A DNA stretch of 64,000 nt from Tieghemostelium lacteum (lineage: Eukaryota > Evosea > Eumycetozoa > Dictyosteliales > Raperosteliaceae). Each line of letters starts with the position of its first letter. Positions within the stretch are counted from its first letter, which is position 1. This document shows, one piece after another, positions 8,249 to 17,900 of the stretch. Location of the stretch: NCBI GenBank assembly GCA_001606155.1, contig LODT01000001.1, positions 558,001 to 622,000 of the forward strand, in the 5' to 3' direction. The notes under the pieces are model-generated. The model did no database searches. It was not told the DNA's origin and was given only the letters and a program-made list of their open reading frames with translations. The translations under genes and the position numbers were made by a program.

Positions 8249-11200
8249 TTATTTTAGTAGTTCTAATTTATACTTTTCAAGTTTTTCCAATTTTAACTTT
8301 TGAACATTTGCAGGTACTTTTTCTTTAAACAATGGAGAATTGATTTCATTTTCCAGTTGTGCAATTAAATTTTTAATTTTTTCCTTTTGTTGTTGATGAG
8401 ATGGACTGTTGTTGTTATTGTTAGTTATTGTTGTTGTTGTTGTAGGTGTTAAAATTGGATTTTTGAAAACCAAATTAAAATTGGTATTGGGTTTTATATG
8501 ATCTTTATCGGTGATGGTTGATGGGTTATATTGAGTCAATAGACTTAGAGCATGAACTGAACAATTGGTAATTTTTTCCAAGACATTCTTTTGTTGAGAT
8601 ATAGTGTCTAACATTTGTTGAGATTCCATATATAGTTCAATAGTTAGAGATTGTGGTTGGTTAGTTAGTGAATGTTGAGTTTTAAATGATCTAATTTGGT
8701 GAATAATCTCTTTGAATTGGTGAATTTGTGGCTTGATATCTTTGTATTGGTCATGTGATGAATTTACTTGAGGGTATTGTGTAATCATGATGGAGATTGG
8801 GTACTGATTTGTAGAGATTTTTGGTAATCTCTGCCATAGATCTTCACTAATGTATGGCATAAATGGATGTATTAGTCTAAGGAACTGTTCTAAAACATTC
8901 AATAGAACCATATAAGATTCCTTTGTTTTGGATTGTACTTTAAAACTCTCCAAATAGAAATCACAGAAATCATATTGAAAGAATGAGTAGAGTGTCTGTG
9001 ATATCTGACTGAGGTTATATGTTTGGAAATTTTGATTTGCCATTGCAATGAGATCTTGCATCTCTGATAGAATCCATTTATCAATTGGTGTGATTTCTTT
9101 GAATTTTGTATTATCCATATCCAAAGTAACCATAACATCAGGTTGATCAGCAAGTTGTTGCATTACAAATTTGGAAGCATTCCACATTTTATTACAAAAC
9201 AAACGGTTACCCATGATCTTTGACATGTCAAGATTAATGTCTTTACCTGACAATGGGTACTGCGATAGAGATATTCTTAGACTGTCTACACCACATTTCT
9301 GAATTCCATTTGGAAACTCTTTATCCAGACCCTTAACTGCAATTTGCTTCTCTTTTTCAGAGAGATTAGAACGGGTTAGATTATCCTTGAGTTCTTGAAG
9401 AGAAACACCATTGATTACATGTAAAGGGTCTATTACATTACCCAAAGATTTTGACATTTTTCTACCTTGAGAGTCCCTAATCATGGGATGAAGAAGGATG
9501 GTTGAAAATGGTATGGTACCAGTTAGGGTAGAGCACATCATTACCATTCTAGCAACCCAAAAGAATAGAATATCCGACCCTGTTTCCATTAGATTTAGTG
9601 GATAGTATTTCTGATAATCTTCAGAAAGGGTATTAGGCCATCCAAGTGAAGAAATTGGGAATAAAGACGACGAAAACCATGTATCTAATACATCAGGATC
9701 TTGGTGTAATGTAAATTCATCTATAGAGCATTTATATTGATTTTGAACTTTTTGAATTACCTCTTCTTTTGTCTTACCAGCTACCCAAACATCCGAGTCA
9801 GATTCCTCATCTTTTACAATTTGGTTTCTAAAATGTACTTTATAGACTGGGATTTCGTTTCCCCACCACAATTGTCTGGATATACACCAGTCTTGGATAT
9901 TCTCAAGCCATCTAAACCAGCTATCTTGGTGGTGTTCAGGACTGAATTTAATCTGACCGCTCTTTACATACTCTACTGCTTTCTCAGCCATTTGTTTACA
10001 GTTAACATACCATTGGGGTTTTAGAACTGGTTCTAAAAGGTCACCTGATCTACTACAAATATGAAGTTGAGTAGGATGAGGTTTTTTATCGATATATAGA
10101 CCTTTAGTTTTAAGTGCTTCTATTACTTTGTATCTGGCATCTATACGATCAACACCTTGGTATTCGATTGGAACTTGTTCGTTTAAAGTTCCATTGGAAT
10201 TCAGTATATTAATCTGTTCGAGATTGTGTCTTTGTGAGCATTGGTAATCGTTAAAGTCATGTGCGGGGGTTATCTTTACTACACCAGTTCCAAGTTTCAT
10301 ATCAACGAGAATGGAGTCTAAGACTATTGGTAACTGTTTGGGTAGGAATGGATGCTGTACTTTACGATTATGGTATTTAAGGTATCTTGCATCTTGAGGA
10401 TGAATAGCTACAGCTGTATCACCAAATATAGTTTCAGGACGAGTTGTGCTAACTATTAGATCATCTAAAACCTCTTCACCATCATTTTGAATGACTTTAT
10501 AACGAATGTTATAAATAACACCAACTTCTATAGTCTTTTCACGAGTCTTCAATTTCAGTTGAGTTGGTTTCTCAATAGTCATATGATCAACTTCAATATC
10601 TGATATAACCGATTGCAATTGAGGACACCAATTAACTAATCTAGTTGACCTGTATATCAAACCTTGATCAAAAAGTCTAACAAAAGCCTCTTTAACAGCA
10701 TTATCTCTCTGTTTGTCTAGTGTAAATACCGATCTTGACCAATCCAAAGAACTTCCAGTCATACGTAATTGATTATTTATAATTGTTGAATACTCTTTAT
10801 TCCATTCAAAAACCTGTTGAATAAACTTATCTTTACCTAGATCATATCTGGATTTATTAAATCTAGATTTAATTTCCTTTTCCACGACTACCTGAGTTGC
10901 AATTCCAGAGTGATCTAGACCAGGTACCCAAAGAACTTCGTTACCCATCATTCTCTGGTATCTTACAACTATATCCTGAATTGTATTTGTCAGTGCATGT
11001 CCAATATGCAATGATCCTGTTATATTAGGTGGTGGTAATACCAATGAGAATCTAGAAGCATTCTCTCTTCTACTTTTAGGTTTAAACAAATCATTATTCT
11101 CCCAAAACTGATATTTATTTTCTTCAACTACTTTAGAGTCAAAAGATGTCTTAAAAGCATCCAATGAAATTATATTACTATTTTTTTGACCTGATGAATA

Positions 11201-11254
11201 ACATCTCTTTGAGAGTGATTTTATTAATATTGATCTTGATATTATATTATTCAT
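8249..11254 (-). CDS. valS: Valyl-tRNA synthetase, probably mitochondrial
   Basis: This is a single-exon gene of 1001 residues from the first ATG at 11254; a further in-frame TTG upstream is not needed. It is a class I aminoacyl-tRNA synthetase that charges tRNA-Val. The HIGH motif is at 83-86 within PPPNITGSLHIGHA and the KMSKS loop is at 599-603. The Val-type active-site blocks TGSDILFFWVARM and ENIQDWCISRQLWWG are present. An editing (CP1) domain lies between them, followed by the anticodon-binding helical domain and a C-terminal coiled-coil arm (ending EKLEKYKLELLK), which is typical of ValRS. The N-terminus (MNNIISRSILIKSLSKRCYSS) is basic, hydroxylated and free of acids, as in a mitochondrial presequence. 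A cytosolic enzyme is presumably encoded elsewhere, though dual targeting cannot be excluded. The Asn/Thr run before the C-terminal arm is dictyostelid-style low complexity. Confidence 0.95.
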   Translation of the reverse strand: MNNIISRSILIKSLSKRCYSSGQKNSNIISLDAFKTSFDSKVVEENKYQFWENNDLFKPKSRRENASRFSLVLPPPNITGSLHIGHALTNTIQDIVVRYQRMMGNEVLWVPGLDHSGIATQVVVEKEIKSRFNKSRYDLGKDKFIQQVFEWNKEYSTIINNQLRMTGSSLDWSRSVFTLDKQRDNAVKEAFVRLFDQGLIYRSTRLVNWCPQLQSVISDIEVDHMTIEKPTQLKLKTREKTIEVGVIYNIRYKVIQNDGEEVLDDLIVSTTRPETIFGDTAVAIHPQDARYLKYHNRKVQHPFLPKQLPIVLDSILVDMKLGTGVVKITPAHDFNDYQCSQRHNLEQINILNSNGTLNEQVPIEYQGVDRIDARYKVIEALKTKGLYIDKKPHPTQLHICSRSGDLLEPVLKPQWYVNCKQMAEKAVEYVKSGQIKFSPEHHQDSWFRWLENIQDWCISRQLWWGNEIPVYKVHFRNQIVKDEESDSDVWVAGKTKEEVIQKVQNQYKCSIDEFTLHQDPDVLDTWFSSSLFPISSLGWPNTLSEDYQKYYPLNLMETGSDILFFWVARMVMMCSTLTGTIPFSTILLHPMIRDSQGRKMSKSLGNVIDPLHVINGVSLQELKDNLTRSNLSEKEKQIAVKGLDKEFPNGIQKCGVDSLRISLSQYPLSGKDINLDMSKIMGNRLFCNKMWNASKFVMQQLADQPDVMVTLDMDNTKFKEITPIDKWILSEMQDLIAMANQNFQTYNLSQISQTLYSFFQYDFCDFYLESFKVQSKTKESYMVLLNVLEQFLRLIHPFMPYISEDLWQRLPKISTNQYPISIMITQYPQVNSSHDQYKDIKPQIHQFKEIIHQIRSFKTQHSLTNQPQSLTIELYMESQQMLDTISQQKNVLEKITNCSVHALSLLTQYNPSTITDKDHIKPNTNFNLVFKNPILTPTTTTTITNNNNNSPSHQQQKEKIKNLIAQLENEINSPLFKEKVPANVQKLKLEKLEKYKLELLK

Positions 11255-11643
11255 ACTGATCAAAAAAAAAAAATAAATAAATTGTGCAAATCATCTATTA
11301 AATTATAAAATTTCAAAAACATATTTTACACAATGTATTGAAATAGAATAGATATTAATGTCTATATCCATTAATTTACATTTAAAGTTATTTTTCAATA
11401 AAATTTCAATTAATTTTATTTTAAGTTTTATGAATAATTGAATATGGTGCCACAAGTGTTTATAATGAGATATAAAATGTCTACAATTAAAAGAGATTAA
11501 AAAAAAAATAAGTATACTTGTGTTCAATTTGAAAACTGTCATATAAAAAAATGATTTAAATTATGAAAAATTAAAGTTTTTTTTTCTCGTTCGTTTTTCA
11601 ATTTTATTTATTTTTTTAGATTTGTTGGAGTATATACGATAAA
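11255..11643. promoter_or_regulatory. Divergent promoter region, ValRS / NOP2
   Basis: This 389-bp AT-rich spacer lies between divergent start codons of two translation-related genes. T-tracts at 11578-11585 and 11610-11618 are the only notable features. A minus-strand open stretch inside it has the Ile/Phe/Lys composition of random AT-rich DNA. Confidence 0.4.
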
Positions 11644-13566
11644 ATGAATAATAAATTTAAAATGCAACCTACTAATGGTACTAGAAAATTAGTAGGAGCT
11701 AAACCAACAACTCCTGTTAAACCATCACCAAAAGTAAACACACCAACCAAACCTGTAAATGCAACATCTAAAAAACCAACACCAAACACAAATCAAACAA
11801 AGAATAATAACAATAATAATAAGAAACCAATAAAAAAGGTTGAATCTGAATCTGAATCTGAAGAGGAGGATGAAGAATCAGAACAATCACAATCAGACTC
11901 TGAAAGTGAATCAAATCAAGATAGTAGTATGATAGAATCTGAAAAATCACAATTATTTGATTCTGATGACGATGATGATGAAGATAGCGAAGATGAGGAA
12001 GAAGAAGAAGATTTTAATAAAAATACATCAGCATTTTCAGATGAAAATAAAAAATGGTTAAAAGTAAAAGGTAAACAAGTAGATAGCGAAGATGATGAAG
12101 ATGAAGATGATGATGAAGATGATGAAGATTCAGCACCAATGACTAATTTTGAAAAGGCAAGTTTAAAGACTAGAAAAGCTAAGGTAATAGAACAGGAAGA
12201 ATTAGTAGAAGAGATTCGACAGTCCTTAACAAAGCCAATGGATGAAGATGATAAATTCAAATTACCAACTGAAGGTGAACTAAAGGAACAGTCACTTATT
12301 GGTGTAGATCTCAGTAAAGTCTATCAGAGAATCAAAGATGTTGTAGATATTTTAGAGAATTTCAGTAAGGAGAGAAAAGAAGGTGTCTCCAGATCCCAAT
12401 ATGTTGAGAGATTAAAAGAGGATATTTCAACCTACTTTGGTTACAGTATGTGGTTGGTGGATTTGTTTATGAAGATTTTCTCAGTCTCTGAGAGTTTAGA
12501 GTTCTTTGAAGCCAATGAAACACCACGTCCACTTACCATTCGTTGTAATACTTTGAAAACTCGTAGAAAGGATTTGGCAGAGGCACTCATTAGTAGAGGT
12601 GTCAATTTGGAGCCTATAAAATGGTCTCAAGTCGGTTTAACTATATTCGACAGTCAGGTTGCTATTGGTGCCACTCCAGAGTATCTAGCAGGTCACTATA
12701 TTCAACAAAGTCCATCATCATTCTTACCTGTGATTGCATTGGGTCCATTACCAAACGAGAGAGTTTTGGATATGTGTGCATCACCAGGTGGTAAGACTAC
12801 CTATATTGCCTCTCTAATGAAGAATACCGGTACTCTAGTAGCTAATGATATCAATAAGGACAGAATGAAATCTCTAGTTGCTAATATTCACAGATTGGGT
12901 GTAAAAAACACTGTGGTTTCAAATTTAGACGGAAGAGAATATCCAAGTGTTATGGGAGGTTTTGATAGAGTTTTAGTAGATGCACCTTGTGTAGGTTTGG
13001 GTGTTATTAGTAAAGATCCACAAATCAAAATTAACAAGACTGAAAAGGATATTGCAATTTGCACTCACATGCAAAAGGAGTTACTTTTGAAGGCTATCGA
13101 TGCAGTAGATGCAAATTCAAAGACTGGTGGTATTATTGTGTATTCCACTTGTTCTCTCTCAGTCGAAGAGAATGAAGCTGTTGTTGATTATGCACTCAAA
13201 CACAGACATATTGAAGTTATCGATACTGGTTTGACTTTTGGTGTTCAAGGATTCATTCATTACAGAGAACACCATTTCCATCCATCACTGATTCAAACTA
13301 GACGTTATTATCCACATACTCACAATATGGATGGTTTCTATGTTGCAAAAATCAAAAAACTCTCCAATTCTACAACCTCACCAACAGCAATAACAACTGA
13401 AAAAGAAGATAAAAAAGTAACTAAAAAATCTGAATCCAAACAACAACAACAAAATAACAGTCCAGCTACAAACAAAAATAAGAAACAAGATAACAAGAGA
13501 AAACTTTCAAATCCAAAACAATCAAAACAAGAACAATCCAAAAAGAAATTTAAATCTTCTAAATAA
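11644..13566 (+). CDS. nop2: 25S/28S rRNA cytosine-C5 methyltransferase Nop2 (NSUN1)
   Basis: This is a single-exon gene of 640 residues. The first 200 residues alternate basic Lys/Pro/Asn stretches with long Asp/Glu/Ser runs, as in nucleolar proteins. The pre-catalytic helical region (from about 210) leads into the Nop2-type sequence ETPRPLTIRCNTLK. The SAM-binding motif I is MCASPGGKTTYIASL. Of the two cysteines of the RNA m5C family, the PC-motif Cys449 is in DAPCVG and the TC-motif nucleophile Cys503 is in STCSLSVEENE. All catalytic elements are intact. The enzyme should methylate a cytosine in large-subunit rRNA in the nucleolus and support 60S assembly. The C-terminus is Lys/Gln/Asn-rich. 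The NAD(P)HX dehydratase gene follows 146 bp downstream on the same strand. Confidence 0.95.
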   Translation: MNNKFKMQPTNGTRKLVGAKPTTPVKPSPKVNTPTKPVNATSKKPTPNTNQTKNNNNNNKKPIKKVESESESEEEDEESEQSQSDSESESNQDSSMIESEKSQLFDSDDDDDEDSEDEEEEEDFNKNTSAFSDENKKWLKVKGKQVDSEDDEDEDDDEDDEDSAPMTNFEKASLKTRKAKVIEQEELVEEIRQSLTKPMDEDDKFKLPTEGELKEQSLIGVDLSKVYQRIKDVVDILENFSKERKEGVSRSQYVERLKEDISTYFGYSMWLVDLFMKIFSVSESLEFFEANETPRPLTIRCNTLKTRRKDLAEALISRGVNLEPIKWSQVGLTIFDSQVAIGATPEYLAGHYIQQSPSSFLPVIALGPLPNERVLDMCASPGGKTTYIASLMKNTGTLVANDINKDRMKSLVANIHRLGVKNTVVSNLDGREYPSVMGGFDRVLVDAPCVGLGVISKDPQIKINKTEKDIAICTHMQKELLLKAIDAVDANSKTGGIIVYSTCSLSVEENEAVVDYALKHRHIEVIDTGLTFGVQGFIHYREHHFHPSLIQTRRYYPHTHNMDGFYVAKIKKLSNSTTSPTAITTEKEDKKVTKKSESKQQQQNNSPATNKNKKQDNKRKLSNPKQSKQEQSKKKFKSSK

Positions 13567-13712
13567 AATAATTAGAATTTAATAGATATTTTCTGAATAT
13601 AAAATTGCGCCTTTTTTTAATTTTTAGTCAATAATTTTGATTGTTTAACAAATTTTTATTTAGTTGTTACAACAGTAAACAGAAAACTAAATTAAATTTA
13701 CAAATATTAAAA

Positions 13713-14648
13713 ATGTCAAGTCATTTAATTGATTTATTTAAACCATTTATTCCAAAATTGGTAAACTCATTACATAAAGGACAAGCAGGTAGAATTGCAG
13801 TACTTGGTGGTAGTAAAGAGTATACAGGTGCACCATACTTTTCAGCCATTACAGCAATGAGAATGGGATCTGATATATGTCATATATTTGCCACTACCGA
13901 AGGTGGTACAGCTACAGCACTAAAAACAATGGATCCAGACTTAATTGTGCATCCTATTGAAAAGAATGACCCAAGTGATATCATTCCATGGCTGTTGAGT
14001 TTACATTGTATAGTCATTGGCCCAGGTCTTGGAAGAACTGTTGGTGCTTGGAATTGTGCAAAAGAAGTTATGAAAGCTGCTAGAAATATAAATTTACCAA
14101 TGGTTTTAGATGGTGATATTCTGCGGTTGTTATGTGTGAACAAGGGTTTGGATATCATTCAAGGTTATGATAAAGTAATTTTAACTCCAAATGTTGTTGA
14201 GTATAATCAATTGTCAAATGCTATAAAAGAGATTACAGGTGACTCTTCAGCCTCTTTATTGACACCACAACAAATCAGTACTCAATTAGGTAATGTGACT
14301 ATTGTGCAAAAAGGTCAAACTGACCATATTACTGATGGCAATCAAACTGTAAGTTGTGATGAGCCAGGTATGCCTCGTAGATGTGGTGGTCAAGGTGACT
14401 TTTTAGCAGGTGCTGTTGCTGCAATGTATACTTGGGCAAACCTATATTATAAATACAATCTCAATGAATCACCAAAAGATCAAGCATATCCTTTGGAGCT
14501 ACTTTCATCTTATGCTGCATGTACATTTTTAAGAAGATGTTCTTCTGCAGCTTTTTCTAAACACAAGAGATCAACTATAACCAAAGATATTTTAAAACAA
14601 ATTCCTAACCAATTTGAATTACTTTTCCCAGATGAAGATTCTCAATAA
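13713..14648 (+). CDS. naxd: ATP-dependent (S)-NAD(P)H-hydrate dehydratase
   Basis: This gene encodes 311 residues from the ATG at 13713, which has a strong A-rich context. The reading frame stays open upstream to 13641, but only non-ATG codons are there, so a longer mitochondrial form would need non-AUG initiation. The ribokinase-like fold is clear: GRIAVLGGSKEYTGAPY near the N-terminus, VIGPGLGRT in the middle, then LTPNVVEY and the catalytic/ATP-site motif CGGQGDFLAGAVAAM. The family repairs damaged NADH and NADPH hydrates using ATP (or ADP in bacteria). It usually acts with an NAD(P)HX epimerase, which is not seen in this window. Length and motif order match the eukaryotic CARKD/NAXD enzyme, and no residue appears missing. 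Confidence 0.94.
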   Translation: MSSHLIDLFKPFIPKLVNSLHKGQAGRIAVLGGSKEYTGAPYFSAITAMRMGSDICHIFATTEGGTATALKTMDPDLIVHPIEKNDPSDIIPWLLSLHCIVIGPGLGRTVGAWNCAKEVMKAARNINLPMVLDGDILRLLCVNKGLDIIQGYDKVILTPNVVEYNQLSNAIKEITGDSSASLLTPQQISTQLGNVTIVQKGQTDHITDGNQTVSCDEPGMPRRCGGQGDFLAGAVAAMYTWANLYYKYNLNESPKDQAYPLELLSSYAACTFLRRCSSAAFSKHKRSTITKDILKQIPNQFELLFPDEDSQ

Positions 14649-14925
14649 AATAAGATCAAACTTTGTAAATTAATATCACCACATGAAAAAGTTAAAACGA
14701 ATATATATTTATTTGAAACCAAATATGATCCCTACGATCCTTTTTCTGATAAAAAGAAAATATTGAAGTAAAGTAAAATATTATTTATTGGTTCAAAATT
14801 TATAGAAAAAGAGAAAATCTCTGATCTTAAAATTCTCAAATTCTTTCACACAACTCAGAATCCAATTCTTTGAAATACAAATTCTCCATATTTATAAATA
14901 TATATATAGAGTGTCCATAACACTG

Positions 14926-17900
14926 TTATTTTTTATTAAATTTATCCAAAACAAAAGAAACTGTACGACGAGCATGTCGACCTAGGGTACTATATCCACC
15001 ACCATTTGGAGATGGCATTGGAGAGAGATCATTAAGATAACTTGGTTGGAATGAGGCACTTGTTAAAACTGAGCTATTTGGAACAGAGGAACTAGTAGTG
15101 GTTGTAGTGGTAGTAGTTGTGAAATCTTGCATACTAGCACTACTGGTTATGGTAGCACTGTCACTGAGAAGATCTTCGAGATAGTTGTAACTGTTAGAAT
15201 GAGGAAGATTCCATATACAAATGCTAGAATCAAAGCTACCTGACCAAACTTGTCTCTTTCCACTGAGTAAATTGTGACCATTAGGGTTGTTAATATCAAT
15301 AAACTGTGGTGGTGTACTAGCAATACTTTCAGCACGATCCTTTTTATCTTTTTTACTGTCCTTTTTGGAGATTGGGATTGGTTGACTTGTGGTTGTAGTG
15401 CTATTGTCAATATATACAAAACTACTGATGGCATCTTTGTGTTTAACGGTGTTTTCCGAGACCATTTGGTAGTCTTTGATTGACCAAATCTTAATGGAGC
15501 AATCCCAGCTTCCTGACCACACATAATCACCTACAAGAACCATGGTGAAAATTCTAGAAGAATGTGCTTGAATCTTTGCCAATTGTTGACCAGAAGTTGA
15601 CCAAACTTTGATAAAACCATCAGATGAGCATGTCCAAACTGTGTTTTCTACTTGGATCATTGCATGGATAGCTTTATCATGTGCATTGATCATTTGTACC
15701 ACCCTGAGACTGTTGATGTCAATACGTGCTAGTTGGTGTCCAAGTGAGACCCAAACTTCTTGATCTTTTCTCAACATGCATTCAACTGGACCTGTATCTA
15801 ATTGAATCTTGGACTTGTGTTTAATCTTCTTTTTGATATCATAGACATTGATGCAGTTGAGAATGGATCCTGCCCAAATGGTATGTCCAACACGAGTGAA
15901 ACAAGTGGGACCATTTCCAGAGAATGTCTTCATTAGAGAGAATGTATCAGCATTCCAAATGTTGATTGTATTATCAGCACTTCCAGACCAAACTGTATTC
16001 ATATGACTGTAGAGACAATGGATTCTTCTTGGATGTGCACGGAACGATTTCACCTTCTCGCCAGTTTCTGTCTTCCAAACTGAAATTATACCATTACCAG
16101 TGCCTGCCCATACACAACTACCTACTTGAATTAAACATTGTATAGTACCTTCATTAGGTGACAATTCCTTATTAAATTCATTGTAATAAGGTTGAATAGA
16201 GATTGAATTTCTCTTATTGGAATGGTTCATATAGAGAAGTCTTTTAGATGGTGTTTGCATATTCTGAATCTCCTCTAAAATCTCTAATGTTGATTTATCC
16301 TTTTCCTCTTCCTTGTGACCTAAACTAGTGCTACTAGTTGCACCACTACTAATTTGTTGTTTCATAATAGTCTCTAAGTTACTAGCTGAGTTTACAATAG
16401 TATCTAAACTATTACTATTCTTAATGCTACCATTGTTATTGTTATTGTTGATATCTTGAACATTATTAGTATGAATATTTTCAGTCTGTACATAGGTTGT
16501 TGTGGTTGTAGTGTTGGTAGTTGAGGTATCATAGGTGCTGACATCAGTATCGGAAATCTCACTGGAAAGAGATGGTCTCTTTTTATGTTTTGTCAGTGAT
16601 GATGTTAGAGATTTTCTCTTTTCCTTTTGATTATTTGGTTCTGAAAGATAGAGATCTGGGAACATAGTTTCTACAATCTCTAAAATTGTCTCTTCAATCT
16701 GTGAGAATTTTGGACGTAAATCAGGATCTTGTTGCCAACAATCCCTAATTAATTGAGCATACAATGGATTACAATCCTCTGGAATTTGTGGTCTCTCACC
16801 ATTTATTACTTTCTCCTCTACAATAGTCATAAAAGAGATCTCTGAGAAATAGTCTCTACAAGTTAAAAGTTCCCATAAAATGACACCAAAAGCATATACA
16901 TCACTACTTGATGAATAGTCTCTGTTCTTTGAAAGAATCTCAGGAGCTAACCAAAGTGGATTTTCAACACCTCTATTAGTGATGGTATGTTGTAAACCAG
17001 ATAGACCAAAATCAACAACCTTTGCTAAGGTTGATGAACTCTCATCTAGTGATGCCAAAAGAATATTTGGTGATTTAAGATCTCTATGGATAATAGGTGG
17101 AGTAGAACTGTGAAGGAATGCCATACCACTACTGATATCCAATGCAACTTTTAATCTGAAAACCCAAGAGAATTTACAACCTTCCTTGTGAAGGAAATTA
17201 TAGAGATTTCCTTGTGGAAGGTATTCTGTTACTATACAAAGTGGGTCTAAACAAAGTCCACGCAACTGAACAATATTTGGATGTTCTAAATTTGACATTA
17301 CCCAACATTCTCTACGGAACTCATTGAAAGCCTTAGAGAGTGTAATATCATTGATATCAGTTGGTTGATCAGATCCAGAAGTTCCATCAACTGTCTTTAG
17401 TCTCTTTACGGCTACATCTTTTCCTTTATATTTAGCACGATATACTAAAGCTGCCCCACCTTCACCAATCAAACCTTCAATTTGTAACTGATCATATGGA
17501 ATCTTTTCACCAGTGAAATTAGACATTACCAAATCAGGTACAAGTAGATCAGTTCTAACAAGTGACAGATTTTGGCACTTGAGGAAACCTATTCCCTTAA
17601 CAGCAGCATTCTCACAAACCTCAATTGGGAACTTGTATGGGTGATGTGATCCCAACTGAATACAATGTATACATGGTACATAGATCAAACTAATCAAATT
17701 AAAGCTGTCATCTAAAAGAGATTGAATAGTTTCAGTGATATCTCTAGACAACATTACACTATTTGAACCTCTAACTGTAAATGATAGAGTCTTTTTGGTA
17801 TTATTCATTTCCAATAGAATCTGTTCTTGGTCTCTTTGAAGTATCATACCATTCTTCCAATAACATTTAGCTTCTGCACGTGCAAAATTCAATATTCTAA

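Noticed and set aside
11303-11542. 79-codon minus-strand ORF in the ValRS/NOP2 spacer
   Set aside because: Composition (Ile, Phe, Lys, His) is that of random AT-rich DNA, there is no domain, and it lies in a divergent promoter.
11916-12260. Minus-strand Ser-rich ORF
   Set aside because: It is the antisense shadow of the Asp/Glu-rich N-terminus of NOP2.
13641-13712. N-terminal extension of the NAD(P)HX dehydratase
   Set aside because: The in-frame extension starts only at a TTG; the ATG at 13713 has the proper A-rich context and matches the family start.
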